DNA of 64,000 nucleotides from Alkalicoccus halolimnae (GTDB lineage: Bacteria; Bacillota; Bacilli; Bacillales; Salisediminibacteriaceae). Shown here one piece after another: positions 52,869-62,740 of this stretch. The notes beneath the pieces were generated by a model. It did no database searches. It worked only from the letters and a program-made list of their open reading frames with translations, and was not told the origin of the DNA. A program made the position numbers and the translations under genes. The stretch's first letter is position 1. Every line of letters begins with the position of its first letter. The stretch is from positions 2,480,001 through 2,544,000 of the forward strand of contig NZ_CP144914.1 in NCBI RefSeq assembly GCF_008014775.2, written 5' to 3'.

Positions 52869-53390
52869 TTTTATATACAAATATTCAAACTATAAATTAA
52901 TAAAATGTTCGTTAAAATAACTTGAAAAGTATATTATTAAATTGATTCAATAAATATAAAGCAATACTGTCTGTGTCTTTTATATTTATAGATTCTCTAA
53001 AGATTTTTCTATCTGTATTTCCCTTTCCAAATTATAGTCATAATATTCCTGCTTTAAATTATAATCATCTTGTTTCTTGAAAATATTTTGGGAATTTCCA
53101 TTAAAAACGTTGACTTTATATCTGAAAATTTGAAATAATCAAAGGGAACCTTTTACATATTAGTATTTCAGAAATAATACCGGCGCTTTTTTGTTACCGG
53201 ATTTCCAGCAGATAAACCCGGCACTATAATAATCAGGTTTGGCAGCATGCCGGGTTCTTTTGAGTTTCCTGTTATAGGTCAGAAAGAGGAGAGCTTCGTG
53301 TGGGTTATAATAGTTTCGGCAGCTTTCCTTTACCCTGTCAAAATCCTCACATTAAAGCCGGTATACGTCATTAGGAAAGCAGGTGGAATT

Positions 53391-53573
53391 ATGTGGATAC
53401 TTATCAGCTTCTGGATCGTTGCGCTTCTTACCGTAGCCGCTACGATTAAATATCGAAAACCGATGCTATTAACCGTACCCTTCTTCGCAATGATTGGGTT
53501 TCTTTTTGTACAAGTCGCTATGGTACCGATGCCTTTCTGGGATACGGTCCGGTTTGTTTTCAGTTTACGCTAG
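53391..53573 (+). CDS. Small two-helix membrane protein, unknown function
   Basis: 60 residues; hydrophobic helices at about 2-19 and 26-46, short KYRKP loop. GCAGGTGG precedes the ATG. A longer frame to 53247 has no site. 21 bases before the zinc-ribbon protein, possibly one transcript. Confidence 0.5.
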   Translation: MWILISFWIVALLTVAATIKYRKPMLLTVPFFAMIGFLFVQVAMVPMPFWDTVRFVFSLR

Positions 53574-53594
53574 AATCCGGGGAGGCAGACTAAA

Positions 53595-53879
53595 GTGAGT
53601 AAAAATAATAAACAGATCCAGAGTCCTGTCTGTCACTCGTGCGGGAGCTCAGAAATCGTCATCGTTACTATGGGACGGTATCTTTTTATGACATCGATAC
53701 TGCCGGTGCTTGTCGTGCTGGCTATCGGACTATTTTTCGAACCGCTTTTTTTCTTGTTTATCCCAGCTGTTATAGTAACAAATTATATTCTCGCCAAAAG
53801 AAAAGCTCCTATGGTGATCTGCCGAAGCTGCAGACATGTAGAGAATAAGTACTCTTTACCTGCAGGGGCTGAAAAGTAA
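53595..53879 (+). CDS. Small membrane protein with zinc-ribbon cysteines
   Basis: 94 residues from GTG with GGGGAGG upstream. CHSCGSS near 13 and CRSCRHVE near 75 flank two hydrophobic helices (about 30-65), so the two CxxC knuckles could pair on the cytoplasmic side. Unknown function. Confidence 0.65.
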   Translation: MSKNNKQIQSPVCHSCGSSEIVIVTMGRYLFMTSILPVLVVLAIGLFFEPLFFLFIPAVIVTNYILAKRKAPMVICRSCRHVENKYSLPAGAEK

Positions 53880-53888
53880 CCTCATTTT

Positions 53889-53904
53889 TTGAAAGCGATT
53901 GCAT
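53889..53904 (+). promoter_or_regulatory. Candidate catabolite-responsive element (cre)
   Basis: TTGAAAGCGATTGCAT matches the CcpA consensus WTGNAARCGNWWWCAW with one mismatch, 145 bases upstream of the DUF4212-symporter operon. Confidence 0.55.
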
Positions 53905-54048
53905 GACAATTTCAGGATTCTTTCTAGTCTGCGTCTTGTCCAGGTGCGCCCTGTATCTGGTAAGGAGAAGCTTTGCATACATTATTTAAAGGGGGTGACT
54001 TTGTTAAACACTGTGAAAACTTGAGCACATAGAAGGAGGAAGGCTTCG

Positions 54049-54354
54049 ATGAAAAAAGTAGATAAAAAAGTAGCAGACCAATATTTTAAAATCCGAACGA
54101 CAATGATCATTATCTTTCTGGCTATTGGTTTTTCCGTTTCCTTTGGAGTCGCTGCTTTTGCTGATGTTATTCATGAGACAGGAGCAACGATCATGGGGAT
54201 GCCGGCGCACTATTATATGGGAGCTCAGGGTGCTGTTGTAACATTTGTAATCCTGTTGTTCCTGAATGCCATCATTAGTGACCGCGTTGATAAAAAGTTC
54301 GGTATCGATGATAAACAGAACGAACAAATCAGCGGGAGCGGTTCCGGTCACTAA
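54049..54354 (+). CDS. DUF4212 small subunit of sodium:solute symporter
   Basis: 101 residues; two helices (about 18-40 and 62-82). ADQYFKIRTTMIIIFLAIGFSVSFG and YMGAQGAVVTFVILLFLNAIISDRVDKKFG are characteristic of the small partner of VC_2705-type symporters. AGAAGGAGG precedes the ATG. First gene of the operon. Confidence 0.92.
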   Translation: MKKVDKKVADQYFKIRTTMIIIFLAIGFSVSFGVAAFADVIHETGATIMGMPAHYYMGAQGAVVTFVILLFLNAIISDRVDKKFGIDDKQNEQISGSGSGH

Positions 54355-54390
54355 AAACGGAAAGCAACCATCTTTTGGGAGGGATCATTT

Positions 54391-56052
54391 GTGGATCAGC
54401 AATCACTCGTTTCACTAATACTTATTTTAATAACTTTTGCTCTTTATATCGGCATTTCGGTTTATAACCGTGCCAAAGTTACTTCTGACTTTTACGTAGC
54501 AAGCCGCGGTATTCCACCGTTCTGGAACGGGATGGCCATCGGCGGCGACTGGATGAGCGCTGCTTCCTTCATTGGTATGGCAGGAACCGTCATGGTACTT
54601 GGATACGACGGACTTGCTTATATTATGGGCTGGACCGGAGGGTATCTTCTGTTAACCTTCCTGCTTGCTCCGCAGCTCAGGAAGTACGGGCGCTTTACGG
54701 TTCCGGAATTTATCGGGGACCGCTTCGACAGTAACCCGGCCCGCCTGATCGCTGCGATCGCTACAATCATTATCAGTTTCACTTATATTATCGGACAGCT
54801 TTCGGGCTCCGGTGTTGTTATTGGAAGGCTCCTCAATCTCCCAGCTTCAACCGGGGTAATGATCGGGGTAGTCGTTATCGCGATCTATGCCTCTCTCGGG
54901 GGGATGAAAGGTGTAACTTGGACGCAGGTCGCCCAGTACATGATACTTATTACCGCTTATATTATTCCTATCGTATTTCTATCACTGCAGATTTCCGGAA
55001 ATCCGCTGCCTTGGCTTACATACGGAAATGTGGTAAATGAGCTTGGAGCACTTGACCGGGAGCTTGGCCTTTCCGAATATTTCGCTCCGTTTGAAGAAGG
55101 GAATAAAGCTCAGTTTCTGGCCCTTCTGTTTACATTAATGGTCGGTACAGCTGCCCTACCGCACGTCATCGTCCGTTTTTATACCGTTACAACGATGAAA
55201 GCGGCACGCTGGAGCGGTGCATGGGCCCTTTTATTCATCGCCCTGCTTTATTTGTCAGCACCGGCCTATGCCGCATTCTCACGCTTTGTAATTATGACAG
55301 AAGTCGTCGGCTCTCCTATCGATAACCTGCCTGGATGGACGGAAGCCTGGCTGAATACCGGTCTTCTTGAAATTGCCGATTCAAATGGTGACGGCGTCCT
55401 CCAATGGGAAGAGCTTGTTATTCATCAGGACATCGTAGTTATGGCGACACCTGAAATTGCCAACCTCGGAATGTTTGTCGTCGGCCTTGTTGCTGCTGGT
55501 GCCATGGCTGCTGCCCTTTCCACTGCCGGCGGTCTGTTAATTACCATTTCTTCCTCGTTCGCCCATGATATTTACTACCGGCTGATGAGACCGGATGCTA
55601 CGGACGGACGAAGACTGCAGGCAGGCCGTATTGCCATCGTGCTCTCTACGATTGCTGCAGGACTTGTTGCACTTGACCCGCCGGGAGTTATTACCCAGAT
55701 CATTGCCTGGGCGTTTGCTCTTGCCGGAGGTACCTTCTTCCCTGTCCTCTTCCTCGGTGTATGGTGGAAGCGGATGAATAAACAGGGAGCTATGGCCGGT
55801 ATGCTCGGCGGACTTTCCGTTACGCTCGGCTATATCTTCCTATCAATGGCCGGTATTACGTTCTTTGGTATTCAGGATACCGGAGCCGGGGTATTCGGTG
55901 TTACCGCGAACCTGATTTTAGTTATCGTCGTTTCTCTTATGACTCCGCCTCCGGAGCAGCGCCTTCAGGATGAAGTAACTGATCTTCGCTATCCGGAACA
56001 GATGACTTATAAAGATGGGCAGGTTTGGATGAATGACAACTCCGACAAATAA
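54391..56052 (+). CDS. Sodium:solute symporter (VC_2705 subfamily large subunit)
   Basis: 553 residues, about 13 transmembrane helices of the LeuT/SSS fold. FYVASRGIPPFWNGMAIGGDWMSAASFIGMAG at the N-terminus, SGSGVVIGRLL, and AAALSTAGGLLITISSSFAHDIYYR in the later core. GTG start behind GGGAGGG. Close relatives transport acetate or similar monocarboxylates. Overlaps the DUF294 gene by 20 bases. A cre-like site upstream suggests carbon catabolite control. Confidence 0.93.
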   Translation: MDQQSLVSLILILITFALYIGISVYNRAKVTSDFYVASRGIPPFWNGMAIGGDWMSAASFIGMAGTVMVLGYDGLAYIMGWTGGYLLLTFLLAPQLRKYGRFTVPEFIGDRFDSNPARLIAAIATIIISFTYIIGQLSGSGVVIGRLLNLPASTGVMIGVVVIAIYASLGGMKGVTWTQVAQYMILITAYIIPIVFLSLQISGNPLPWLTYGNVVNELGALDRELGLSEYFAPFEEGNKAQFLALLFTLMVGTAALPHVIVRFYTVTTMKAARWSGAWALLFIALLYLSAPAYAAFSRFVIMTEVVGSPIDNLPGWTEAWLNTGLLEIADSNGDGVLQWEELVIHQDIVVMATPEIANLGMFVVGLVAAGAMAAALSTAGGLLITISSSFAHDIYYRLMRPDATDGRRLQAGRIAIVLSTIAAGLVALDPPGVITQIIAWAFALAGGTFFPVLFLGVWWKRMNKQGAMAGMLGGLSVTLGYIFLSMAGITFFGIQDTGAGVFGVTANLILVIVVSLMTPPPEQRLQDEVTDLRYPEQMTYKDGQVWMNDNSDK

Positions 56053-57964
56053 AGATTACACAGATCAGGCATGGAAGCATCCGATTTTCAGCGGTGCTTC
56101 CGCTGCCGAAGCGAAGGAACTGCTTGAACAATGTGATTTAAACAGCTATAAGAAAGGCGGGAAGATCCTCTACGCGAAATCTGCGCGTGAGGGTCTCCTC
56201 TTAATTCTTGAAGGTGTCACGGAAGTCTGCATCGCATCCGACAGCAGCAGTGACCAGAAAGAAGTACTCGAAGTACTCGAAGTAGGCGAGATGATGGGGT
56301 TTTCCAGTCTTGCCGACTTTTTGGGAGAACCGAACCCCCATGATGAAAACTATACCGTGGAAGTAAGAGCCGCCGAAGATGCTGTCTGCCTGCACATTCC
56401 CTACGAAGTACTCGAAGCCCGCTGGCATGATGAAGCTGTCCGTGACTATGTGATGCGCCAGGTCGCTACCCGGCTGCGGGAGATTTATGCCTCTCTTGCC
56501 GAGCAGGTTAAACTGGCACGCCAATGGGGAGAAAGTGACCCTTTTATCCGGAGAGTTCAGGATTTGATGAATGAACCGCCTGTAGTTATCGCCGAACAGG
56601 CTTCCGCCCAGGAAGCGGCGCAGAAAATGATGGAGGATAACGTCACTTCCCTGCTCGTCGTTGATGATCACGAGAAACTCAGCGGCATCATTACAGAAAA
56701 GGATATCGTCTCCCGAGTTGTCGCGGGCGGCGCTTCCAATAAGACAACCGCAGAGGATATAATGACTGCTGATCCATTTACCATCCGCAGAGATGCCTAT
56801 TACTATGAAGCTCTGTCCACTTTTTTAATCAAAGGCGTCAAACATATGCCTGTCACACAAAGCGGGCGTCCGATCGGTATGATTACCCTTTCGGACCTTC
56901 TGCGCAAAAAAAACCGGGGCACATTTGATATTCTGCAGGAAATTGAAGTTTCTTCAGAAGAAAATATTCATGAAGTCAAACATGCCATCTACGGTGTTCT
57001 CGGCAAACTGCTGGAAGATGAAATACCAATCCTCCACGTCCTTGATGTAATTACAAATCTTTACGACCGTCTCATCCGGCACTGCGTGGATCTGGCACTG
57101 GAGAAAATGGAACAGGACAACTACGGGAAACCGCCGGTCCACTTCGGATTTTATGTAATGGGAAGCGGCGGACGCGGAGAGCAGTTTATGCTCACCGACC
57201 AGGATCACTTCCTCGTCTACGAAGATCCGCAAAAAGAAGAGAAGGAAGCGGTGGAAGCGTATTTCGAACAGCTCGGTATTCAAATCGTCAACTTTATGGA
57301 GATGGCGGGATACAAACGCTGCGACGGGGATATGATGGCAAGTTTCAAACAGTGGCGCGGCACAATCAGCCGCTGGGAGGAACGCTTGAGAACGTGGGGT
57401 CTGCGGGCAACAAACGATAACATTCTTCTCGGCAATAACTTTCTCGCCTTCCGTTACATGTGCGGAGATGAGGTGCTCCACGACGAATTTACGGTAATGG
57501 TCCAGGATCAGCTTAAGAAATCACGCATTTTCCTTTACCGGGCAGCCGAACTGGAGAAACAGACTCCTGTACCGACGCTCGATCATCCTATACGAGCCCT
57601 CTTCAAGATGAAAAGGGATAAAATTGATATTAAAAAGCAGGCGCTTTTTCCTCTTTACCACGGCCTGCAGCTTTTAGGCGCCCATCACGGTGTTGTGGAA
57701 GGAACTCCGAAAGAAAAGATTTCCCGTCTCCGGGATCAGAAAGTATTCACTGTTGATTTCGCAGATGAGCTGTACTTTGCTTACGAAGTGGTTGTCTCCA
57801 TCCGGGTTCATCAGTCCTGGGACCGTTATCAGCGCGGGGAAGAAAAATCGAGTGAAATACATTTTGCGCACATGAAAACCCGGGAGAAAGAAGAGCTGAT
57901 GATTGCTTTAAAAACGATCCGCTCTCTGCAGAATAAAACACTCACAGCTTTTGGGATAATGTAA
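56033..57964 (+). CDS. cNMP-binding, CBS and DUF294 nucleotidyltransferase-like regulatory protein
   Basis: 643 residues. Cyclic-nucleotide-binding-like domain (about 10-135), two CBS domains (about 175-285), DUF294 nucleotidyltransferase fold (about 310-450) with MGSGGRGEQFMLTDQDHFLVYE, and the DUF294 C-terminal helical domain (about 480-625). Usually encoded with DUF4212/SSS transporters; likely a signalling or uridylyltransferase-like regulator of uptake, but the modified target is not established. Start overlaps the symporter end. Confidence 0.92.
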   Translation: MTTPTNKDYTDQAWKHPIFSGASAAEAKELLEQCDLNSYKKGGKILYAKSAREGLLLILEGVTEVCIASDSSSDQKEVLEVLEVGEMMGFSSLADFLGEPNPHDENYTVEVRAAEDAVCLHIPYEVLEARWHDEAVRDYVMRQVATRLREIYASLAEQVKLARQWGESDPFIRRVQDLMNEPPVVIAEQASAQEAAQKMMEDNVTSLLVVDDHEKLSGIITEKDIVSRVVAGGASNKTTAEDIMTADPFTIRRDAYYYEALSTFLIKGVKHMPVTQSGRPIGMITLSDLLRKKNRGTFDILQEIEVSSEENIHEVKHAIYGVLGKLLEDEIPILHVLDVITNLYDRLIRHCVDLALEKMEQDNYGKPPVHFGFYVMGSGGRGEQFMLTDQDHFLVYEDPQKEEKEAVEAYFEQLGIQIVNFMEMAGYKRCDGDMMASFKQWRGTISRWEERLRTWGLRATNDNILLGNNFLAFRYMCGDEVLHDEFTVMVQDQLKKSRIFLYRAAELEKQTPVPTLDHPIRALFKMKRDKIDIKKQALFPLYHGLQLLGAHHGVVEGTPKEKISRLRDQKVFTVDFADELYFAYEVVVSIRVHQSWDRYQRGEEKSSEIHFAHMKTREKEELMIALKTIRSLQNKTLTAFGIM

Positions 57965-58045
57965 AAAAGCGGATTCTCCTGTGACAGAAGGTTAACTTTC
58001 CCTTATAATGATATTAATTGAATTTTCTGACCTTTTCTTTTAGAT

Positions 58046-58326
58046 ACCTTGAAAATAGAGTAGAAAATCGGTGAATGTGCGCTTTCGTTTCCATAGGGAT
58101 GCTTACCGGTCGTGCGGAATGGGACTCGTCCTTTATCGCCCAGGAGCCGCCCCATGTGCCCTCCAGCTTACAGTAAAAAATACGGAGCAGGATCGGCCTT
58201 CTAATAAAGAAGCCCCCTTCTGCCTATCCTTCATTCGACCTGTATAGAGAGGGCATTCCATTCCTATAGAAGGACATTTTCATGCCTCATGGTGCAAGGT
58301 TTTTGCATGATTGCCTCTGTTAAAGC
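58046..58326 (+). repeat. Family B repeat, copy 3
   Basis: ACCTTGAAAATAGAGTAG to CTCTGTTAAAGC; its right end is also the left end of family A copy 3. Confidence 0.7.
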
Positions 58327-58582
58327 TTCGTGTTGTTTTTGGAATGACTGCTTTCTTTTTCCGCAGGCGTTTCTGCCCTGGCACTGATTTCTACCTTGGT
58401 ACCTTCTTGATTCGAAAAGCAGGCTTTCTATATTTAAAAATCAAAACGAACCGGAAACAGCCCGTGGAAGAAGGCGATTGGAAGATCCTGCAGTGGCGCA
58501 GCCCACCCGGAAATTTTCTCCACGGCAGGTCAAAGCGGAGTTTTTTACATTTATCAAAATCAGCTTTACTTTAACACAGCTT
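58313..58582. mobile_element. Family A repeat, copy 3 (inverted)
   Basis: CCTCTGTTAAAGCTTCGTG to CTTTAACACAGCT; interior GGAAGAAGGCGATTGGAAGATCC matches copy 1 in reverse. It lies about 30 bases before the exonuclease start. Confidence 0.7.
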
Positions 58583-58613
58583 TAATGGCTCAAACTAAAG
58601 GAGCGTTCCGGCT

Positions 58614-59282
58614 ATGATGTTTTGGAAAAAGAAAAAGATGCATTACCAGCTGACTCAGGAGCAGCCTCTCAATACGCCGATCCGCGACCTCTGCTTTACT
58701 GTTTTTGATACAGAAGCAACAGGTTTTGCAGTAGGCGGCCAGGACCGGCTTATCGAAATCGGTGCTGTGCAGGTAAAAGGCCTTCACGTTACAGACCGCA
58801 CCTTTCAAACCTATGTCAATCCCCAGAGAAACATTCCGGAGCGGATAACGGAACTGACCGGCATTACAAATGATCATGTCGTTGACGCTCCTGATTCGTT
58901 CACAGCCATCGAAAAATTTTATGAGTACATTGAGCAGAACGGAAGTGACGGCTGGGTCGGGCATTATCTGGCATTTGATGTAATGGTGCTGAAAAAGGAG
59001 CTCCAGCGGCACAAATATACGTTTGATGAGCCAATATATGTCGATACACTCGACCTTATCGGCTATCTTGCTCCATCCTGGGATATGCGGGATCTGCAGC
59101 ACTATGCGCTTAATTTCGGGACAAAAATATTCGAGAGGCACAGTGCTCTCGGTGACGCTCTGACGACTGCGCACCTGCTCGTGGAGCTGCTGCGCTATGT
59201 GGAAGACCGTGGCAAGACAACGCTGGGAGATCTTACAGATATTACAAATACGGAAAACGGCGGCTGGGCCTTCCAGCGCTGA
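58614..59282 (+). CDS. DnaQ-like 3'-5' exonuclease
   Basis: 222 residues. DEDDh motifs: FDTEATGF (Exo I), VGHYLAFDVMVLKKEL (Exo II), HSALGDALTTAHLL (Exo III, HxxxxD). AAAGGAGCG precedes the ATG pair. Stand-alone epsilon-type exonucleases commonly accompany DUF294/SSS genes; here the gene is separated from them by repeats B3 and A3, which probably changed or removed cotranscription. Confidence 0.92.
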   Translation: MMFWKKKKMHYQLTQEQPLNTPIRDLCFTVFDTEATGFAVGGQDRLIEIGAVQVKGLHVTDRTFQTYVNPQRNIPERITELTGITNDHVVDAPDSFTAIEKFYEYIEQNGSDGWVGHYLAFDVMVLKKELQRHKYTFDEPIYVDTLDLIGYLAPSWDMRDLQHYALNFGTKIFERHSALGDALTTAHLLVELLRYVEDRGKTTLGDLTDITNTENGGWAFQR

Positions 59283-59305
59283 TAGTTTATCCAGACATGA
59301 AATCA

Positions 59306-59347
59306 AAAAAGCGTCCTGACGAAAATTTCGTCAGAACGCTTTTTTCT
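59306..59347. terminator. Terminator
   Basis: AAAAAAGCGT-C-CTGACGAAA / TTTCGTCAG-A-ACGCTTTTTT. Confidence 0.9.
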
Positions 59348-59376
59348 GCGGCATGTTTACTTTTATTACGATCCCG

Positions 59377-59610
59377 CTAATCTTTCAGCCGGTTCCGGGG
59401 ATTTTCATTTGTTTCTACTCTCTTTCCCTGTTTTTCTGACGATCCGGGAAGACCGGTACGGGCACGAAAGACCGTTTCTGTTTTAAGAATTTCCTTTTTA
59501 CCGCCGATGTTTACTTCTTTTTCTTCCACTCTCGCTACAGTGGATTCCTCCTGTTTCTCCAGATCGGTGATCAGTCTTTTCAAATCATTGAATATATCGC
59601 GTTTTTTCAT
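59377..59610 (-). CDS. Small charged protein, unknown function
   Basis: 77 residues, helical N-terminus (KRDIFNDLKRLITDLEKQEE), basic disordered tail. GAGGAGG 7 bases before the ATG at 59610. No family recognised. Confidence 0.6.
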   Translation of the reverse strand: MKKRDIFNDLKRLITDLEKQEESTVARVEEKEVNIGGKKEILKTETVFRARTGLPGSSEKQGKRVETNENPRNRLKD

Positions 59611-59836
59611 ATTCAAGCCTCCTCACGCTTTCGTCTTTACTGGTCCTTTCCCGTTTTAAGCTGATTTTAAGCCAAGGCTAAAGGCTCAGACATGAAAAAG
59701 CCTGTCCACTTTTCGTGAATGGGTTGGACAGGCAGACCTCCCGGAAAGCCTCTCCAGTGAAACAAAGGCGGCTGACAGTAGAGAAATGTATAAATAATAA
59801 GTGCAATCTATACAGATATAATTGTCGTACTATCTT

Positions 59837-59933
59837 AAAAACGAAGGGAGACCAGCCTGTAGAGAAGGAGCCTCGAATTCCTGCACGACGTGTTGCCGAG
59901 CTGCAGGGCTCCTTTACGGCAGAGTTGAATCCA
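59837..59933. repeat. Degenerate family A fragment
   Basis: AACGAAGGGAGACC, AGAAGGAG, CTCCTTTACGGCAGAGTTGAA resemble the right half of A copy 4. Rest of 59611-59984 shows nothing. Confidence 0.4.
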
Positions 59934-59984
59934 AGGTTCCCCCTGGTAGTAAATGAAAGCTGCCTAAGCCATTTAGAGAATTCT

Positions 59985-60452
59985 TTACAACGTATTTGTA
60001 ACCAGATCGATCGTGCTCTGCATTGTTTCGTAGGCCTGGATGTAGCGGATGATGATGAAAATAAAGATAAGCACTGTAAGCACATACGCAGCACCGAGAA
60101 TCGTATTTCTATCCAGACCGGTTCCTGCAAAATTCGTCCCGGTCATGATCAGCGCTGCAGCACCGGTTACAGCAAACAAAAGGACGGCCCAGCCAGCCAC
60201 CGCTTCCATTTGCTCGGCCTGTTCCTCTACGTTGGCCAGAGTGAGTACTTCGATCTGACTGAATTCTTCTTTATTTATTTCATAGACGTCTGCATTGAAC
60301 GCGCCGTTTTCTATCGTAATGGTTGTTTCCGTTTCTTCATAGGAAGAAGCTCCCGGGTAGATGCTGAATACGTGTACGCACAGCAGCATGACGATAACCG
60401 CTGCAGTAAGCAGGCCGGCGAGATTCAGCTGAATTTTATTAGTAGAGGGCAT
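59985..60452 (-). CDS. Three-helix membrane protein, unknown function
   Basis: 155 residues. Helix at about 11-32, an extracellular acidic segment (TITIENGAFNADVYEINKEEF), then helices at about 86-106 and 117-137. AAGGAG is 12 bases upstream of the ATG, rather far. Single gene with no recognisable family. Confidence 0.6.
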   Translation of the reverse strand: MPSTNKIQLNLAGLLTAAVIVMLLCVHVFSIYPGASSYEETETTITIENGAFNADVYEINKEEFSQIEVLTLANVEEQAEQMEAVAGWAVLLFAVTGAAALIMTGTNFAGTGLDRNTILGAAYVLTVLIFIFIIIRYIQAYETMQSTIDLVTNTL

Positions 60453-60586
60453 AAATAAAGTCGACTCCTTCTTACATAAAACTATTTGAACAGCTCTGTT
60501 TACGTTTGGTATTACATTGGGATCAGCGGACAGTCAGGCTCTCCCTTTTTCAGTTCTTCCCAATAAGTTAAGGCTTATCTTGAAGG

Positions 60587-60910
60587 CTGCCTTGATAATA
60601 AAGTAGAAAAGCGATGAACGTGCGCTTTCGTTTCCATGGGGACGCTTTCCGGGCGGGCCGGCCTCAGCTAATTCCGTCCTCCCCTTCGGTCGGGCGGAAT
60701 GGATCTTCGGCTCGTCCTTATTCGCCCAGGAGTCGCCCCATATCCACTCCAGCTTACGGTAAAAAGACAGAGCTGAATCTTCCTTCTAACCAAAATGCCC
60801 TTTTGAAAATCCTTCATTGCACCTTGTATAAATGGTAAGTTCCTTTCCTATAGAAGGCCATTTTCATGCCTCATGGCGCAAGGCTTTTGCATGAGTGTTT
60901 CTGTAAAAGC
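60587..60910 (+). repeat. Family B repeat, copy 4
   Basis: GCTGCCTTGATAATAAAGTAG to TTTCTGTAAAAGC; interior CGTGCGCTTTCGTTTCCATGG. The 160 bases between it and IS110 copy 2 hold nothing recognised. Confidence 0.7.
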
Positions 60911-61087
60911 TCCGGGTTCTTACGCAAAAAAAAGGGAACTTGGCTTTCCGGCTTACGACTACATAAGGTAACTTAACTAAAAAAGCTGGTGGCCCAGGCT
61001 TGAACGATAGAAGTTTTAAGGGTCAAATTAGCTTTTTTGTCAGATATAACTTATTTTCACCAAACGTGTGTTAGAGCCACAGACTCC

Positions 61088-61468
61088 CTCGGTAAGATAG
61101 GTTTATCTCTCAAATACTCGCTCATTCGCAGGATGTTCCCCCTTTTCGATCGCACCTGACGGATAGATCAACGAAAGAAACGGAAGAGGAGGCGCTCCAA
61201 GACAGGCGGAAAGAAAGGAGGTCGCGAAAACTCCATTTTTTACCATATCCTGCACGTCTTCTCCACGCGGTCCCTGGAGGCTTTTCCTCCCATGTCTCAA
61301 CGGGTCCATGCCCTCTCATTCCTTTGTCATGCCTGGCCAGGGGGTGGAGGCCGGTTTTGCTTTAACGACGGGTCCGGGCCCTTTGGTTTGTGGTATCCGG
61401 TCCTCCGTGCTTTCTTTTTCATCCTGCGAATAAGCCATGATTCGATGAGCCGACGGGACGATCACCCC
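61088..61468 (-). ncRNA. Candidate bridge RNA region of IS110 copy 2
   Basis: Identical to copy 1. The guide-like loop TGCTTTAACG is at 61358-61367 and shares ten bases with this copy's right flank. Confidence 0.5.
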
Positions 61469-62740
61469 CTAGACAGCAGACGGAAGCGGTCGGACTTTCT
61501 CTGAACAGTAGGGTTCTCCCCCTCTGGCGAGGGCCACGAGGATTCGTGCCAGCTTGCCCATCAGTTTCATGACCGACTTCATCTTTTTCATCTTTTTGCC
61601 CTGCACATTGACGTGGTGGAGGTGCCGGAAATCCGCGTTGTTTTTGATCAGGCTCAGCGTGGCCAGGTATAAACAGCGCCTCAGCCGGGACCTTCCGCGT
61701 TTGGAGAGGACCACTTGTCCTTTCCATTTGCCGGAGCTCGCTTCGGCCAGGTGCAGGCCGGCATGACGTAAGAGCGCATTACCATGGGCAAAACCACGAA
61801 TATCACCGGCTTCCCCCAGAATCCCCGCCAGGGAGAGATCGCTGATCCCATCGATGGCAAGGAAGGAGTGGCGGTAGGTCACGTGCTCCAGGGTGGCAGC
61901 CACCTCGTGTTCCACCCGTTCCAGCTGGGCCGTGACCAGGTCCCATTCTTCGAGCAGCTGGTCCAGGTGCAGGAGATACGCCTCCGGCGCCTGCGTGCTT
62001 CCCACGGACCGTTTCGCCACCGCAAGCAGCGTTTCCGCTTTCCGGTGGCCGGCGTGACGTTTCATCCCTGTTTTCCATCCGTGGATCACGTCCGCCACGT
62101 CCAGCTCCCGCAGTTGTTTCGGCATGGGGAACAGCCGCAGGGTAGCGATGGCCCCTTTGCTTTGGAGATCCTGAAAGACCTCCCGGAGTTCCGGGAAGAC
62201 AATATCGACCCAGCGGTGCAGCTGATTGATGGTCGCAACGCGCCGTTTCACGAGCACCTCCCGGTTGGCCATGAGCACCCGGAGCGAGTCGAACGTTTCC
62301 GACGTGGGATGGATCTGGCTGTAATAGCCGTTTTTAACCATGTCGGCAATCACGAGGGCGTCTTTGGCATCGCTTTTGGACTGGGTATGATCCCGGTTTT
62401 CTTTATTCTTTTTGACCAGGTGGGGATTAACGGTGACAACATCGATCTGCCGGCCCTTCAGCCAGGCGGTCAGGTTCAGCCAGTAATGGCCGGTCGGCTC
62501 CATCCCGACGATTTCGGTCGTACAGCCGCTCGCTTCCTTCCACGCAGCGATCCTGTCGAGAAGCCGGGTAAACCCTTCCTCGTTGTTTTCAAAAGCCAAC
62601 GGCTTACCAAAGGCGATGCCCCGGTAATTGACAGCACGTGCCACGTGGTGATGCTGGGCAATATCCACCCCGATAATCAGGTGGCTGGAAGAAATACGGG
62701 CAATCCGTTGATTTTGTTGGTCCTGCATTTTAAACTTCAT
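61469..62740 (-). CDS. IS110-family transposase
   Basis: 423 residues, identical to the protein at 30366-31637 (DEDD catalytic domain, C-terminal Transposase_20 domain). Start ATG at 62740 after GAGGAGGG. Identity of both copies implies recent movement or gene conversion. Confidence 0.96.
   Translation of the reverse strand: MKFKMQDQQNQRIARISSSHLIIGVDIAQHHHVARAVNYRGIAFGKPLAFENNEEGFTRLLDRIAAWKEASGCTTEIVGMEPTGHYWLNLTAWLKGRQIDVVTVNPHLVKKNKENRDHTQSKSDAKDALVIADMVKNGYYSQIHPTSETFDSLRVLMANREVLVKRRVATINQLHRWVDIVFPELREVFQDLQSKGAIATLRLFPMPKQLRELDVADVIHGWKTGMKRHAGHRKAETLLAVAKRSVGSTQAPEAYLLHLDQLLEEWDLVTAQLERVEHEVAATLEHVTYRHSFLAIDGISDLSLAGILGEAGDIRGFAHGNALLRHAGLHLAEASSGKWKGQVVLSKRGRSRLRRCLYLATLSLIKNNADFRHLHHVNVQGKKMKKMKSVMKLMGKLARILVALARGGEPYCSEKVRPLPSAV

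Noticed and set aside
52590..53180. AT-rich stretch considered as a replication origin or phage attachment site
   Set aside because: No DnaA-box cluster, tRNA or integrase nearby; it is an AT-rich intergenic region with a family C repeat.
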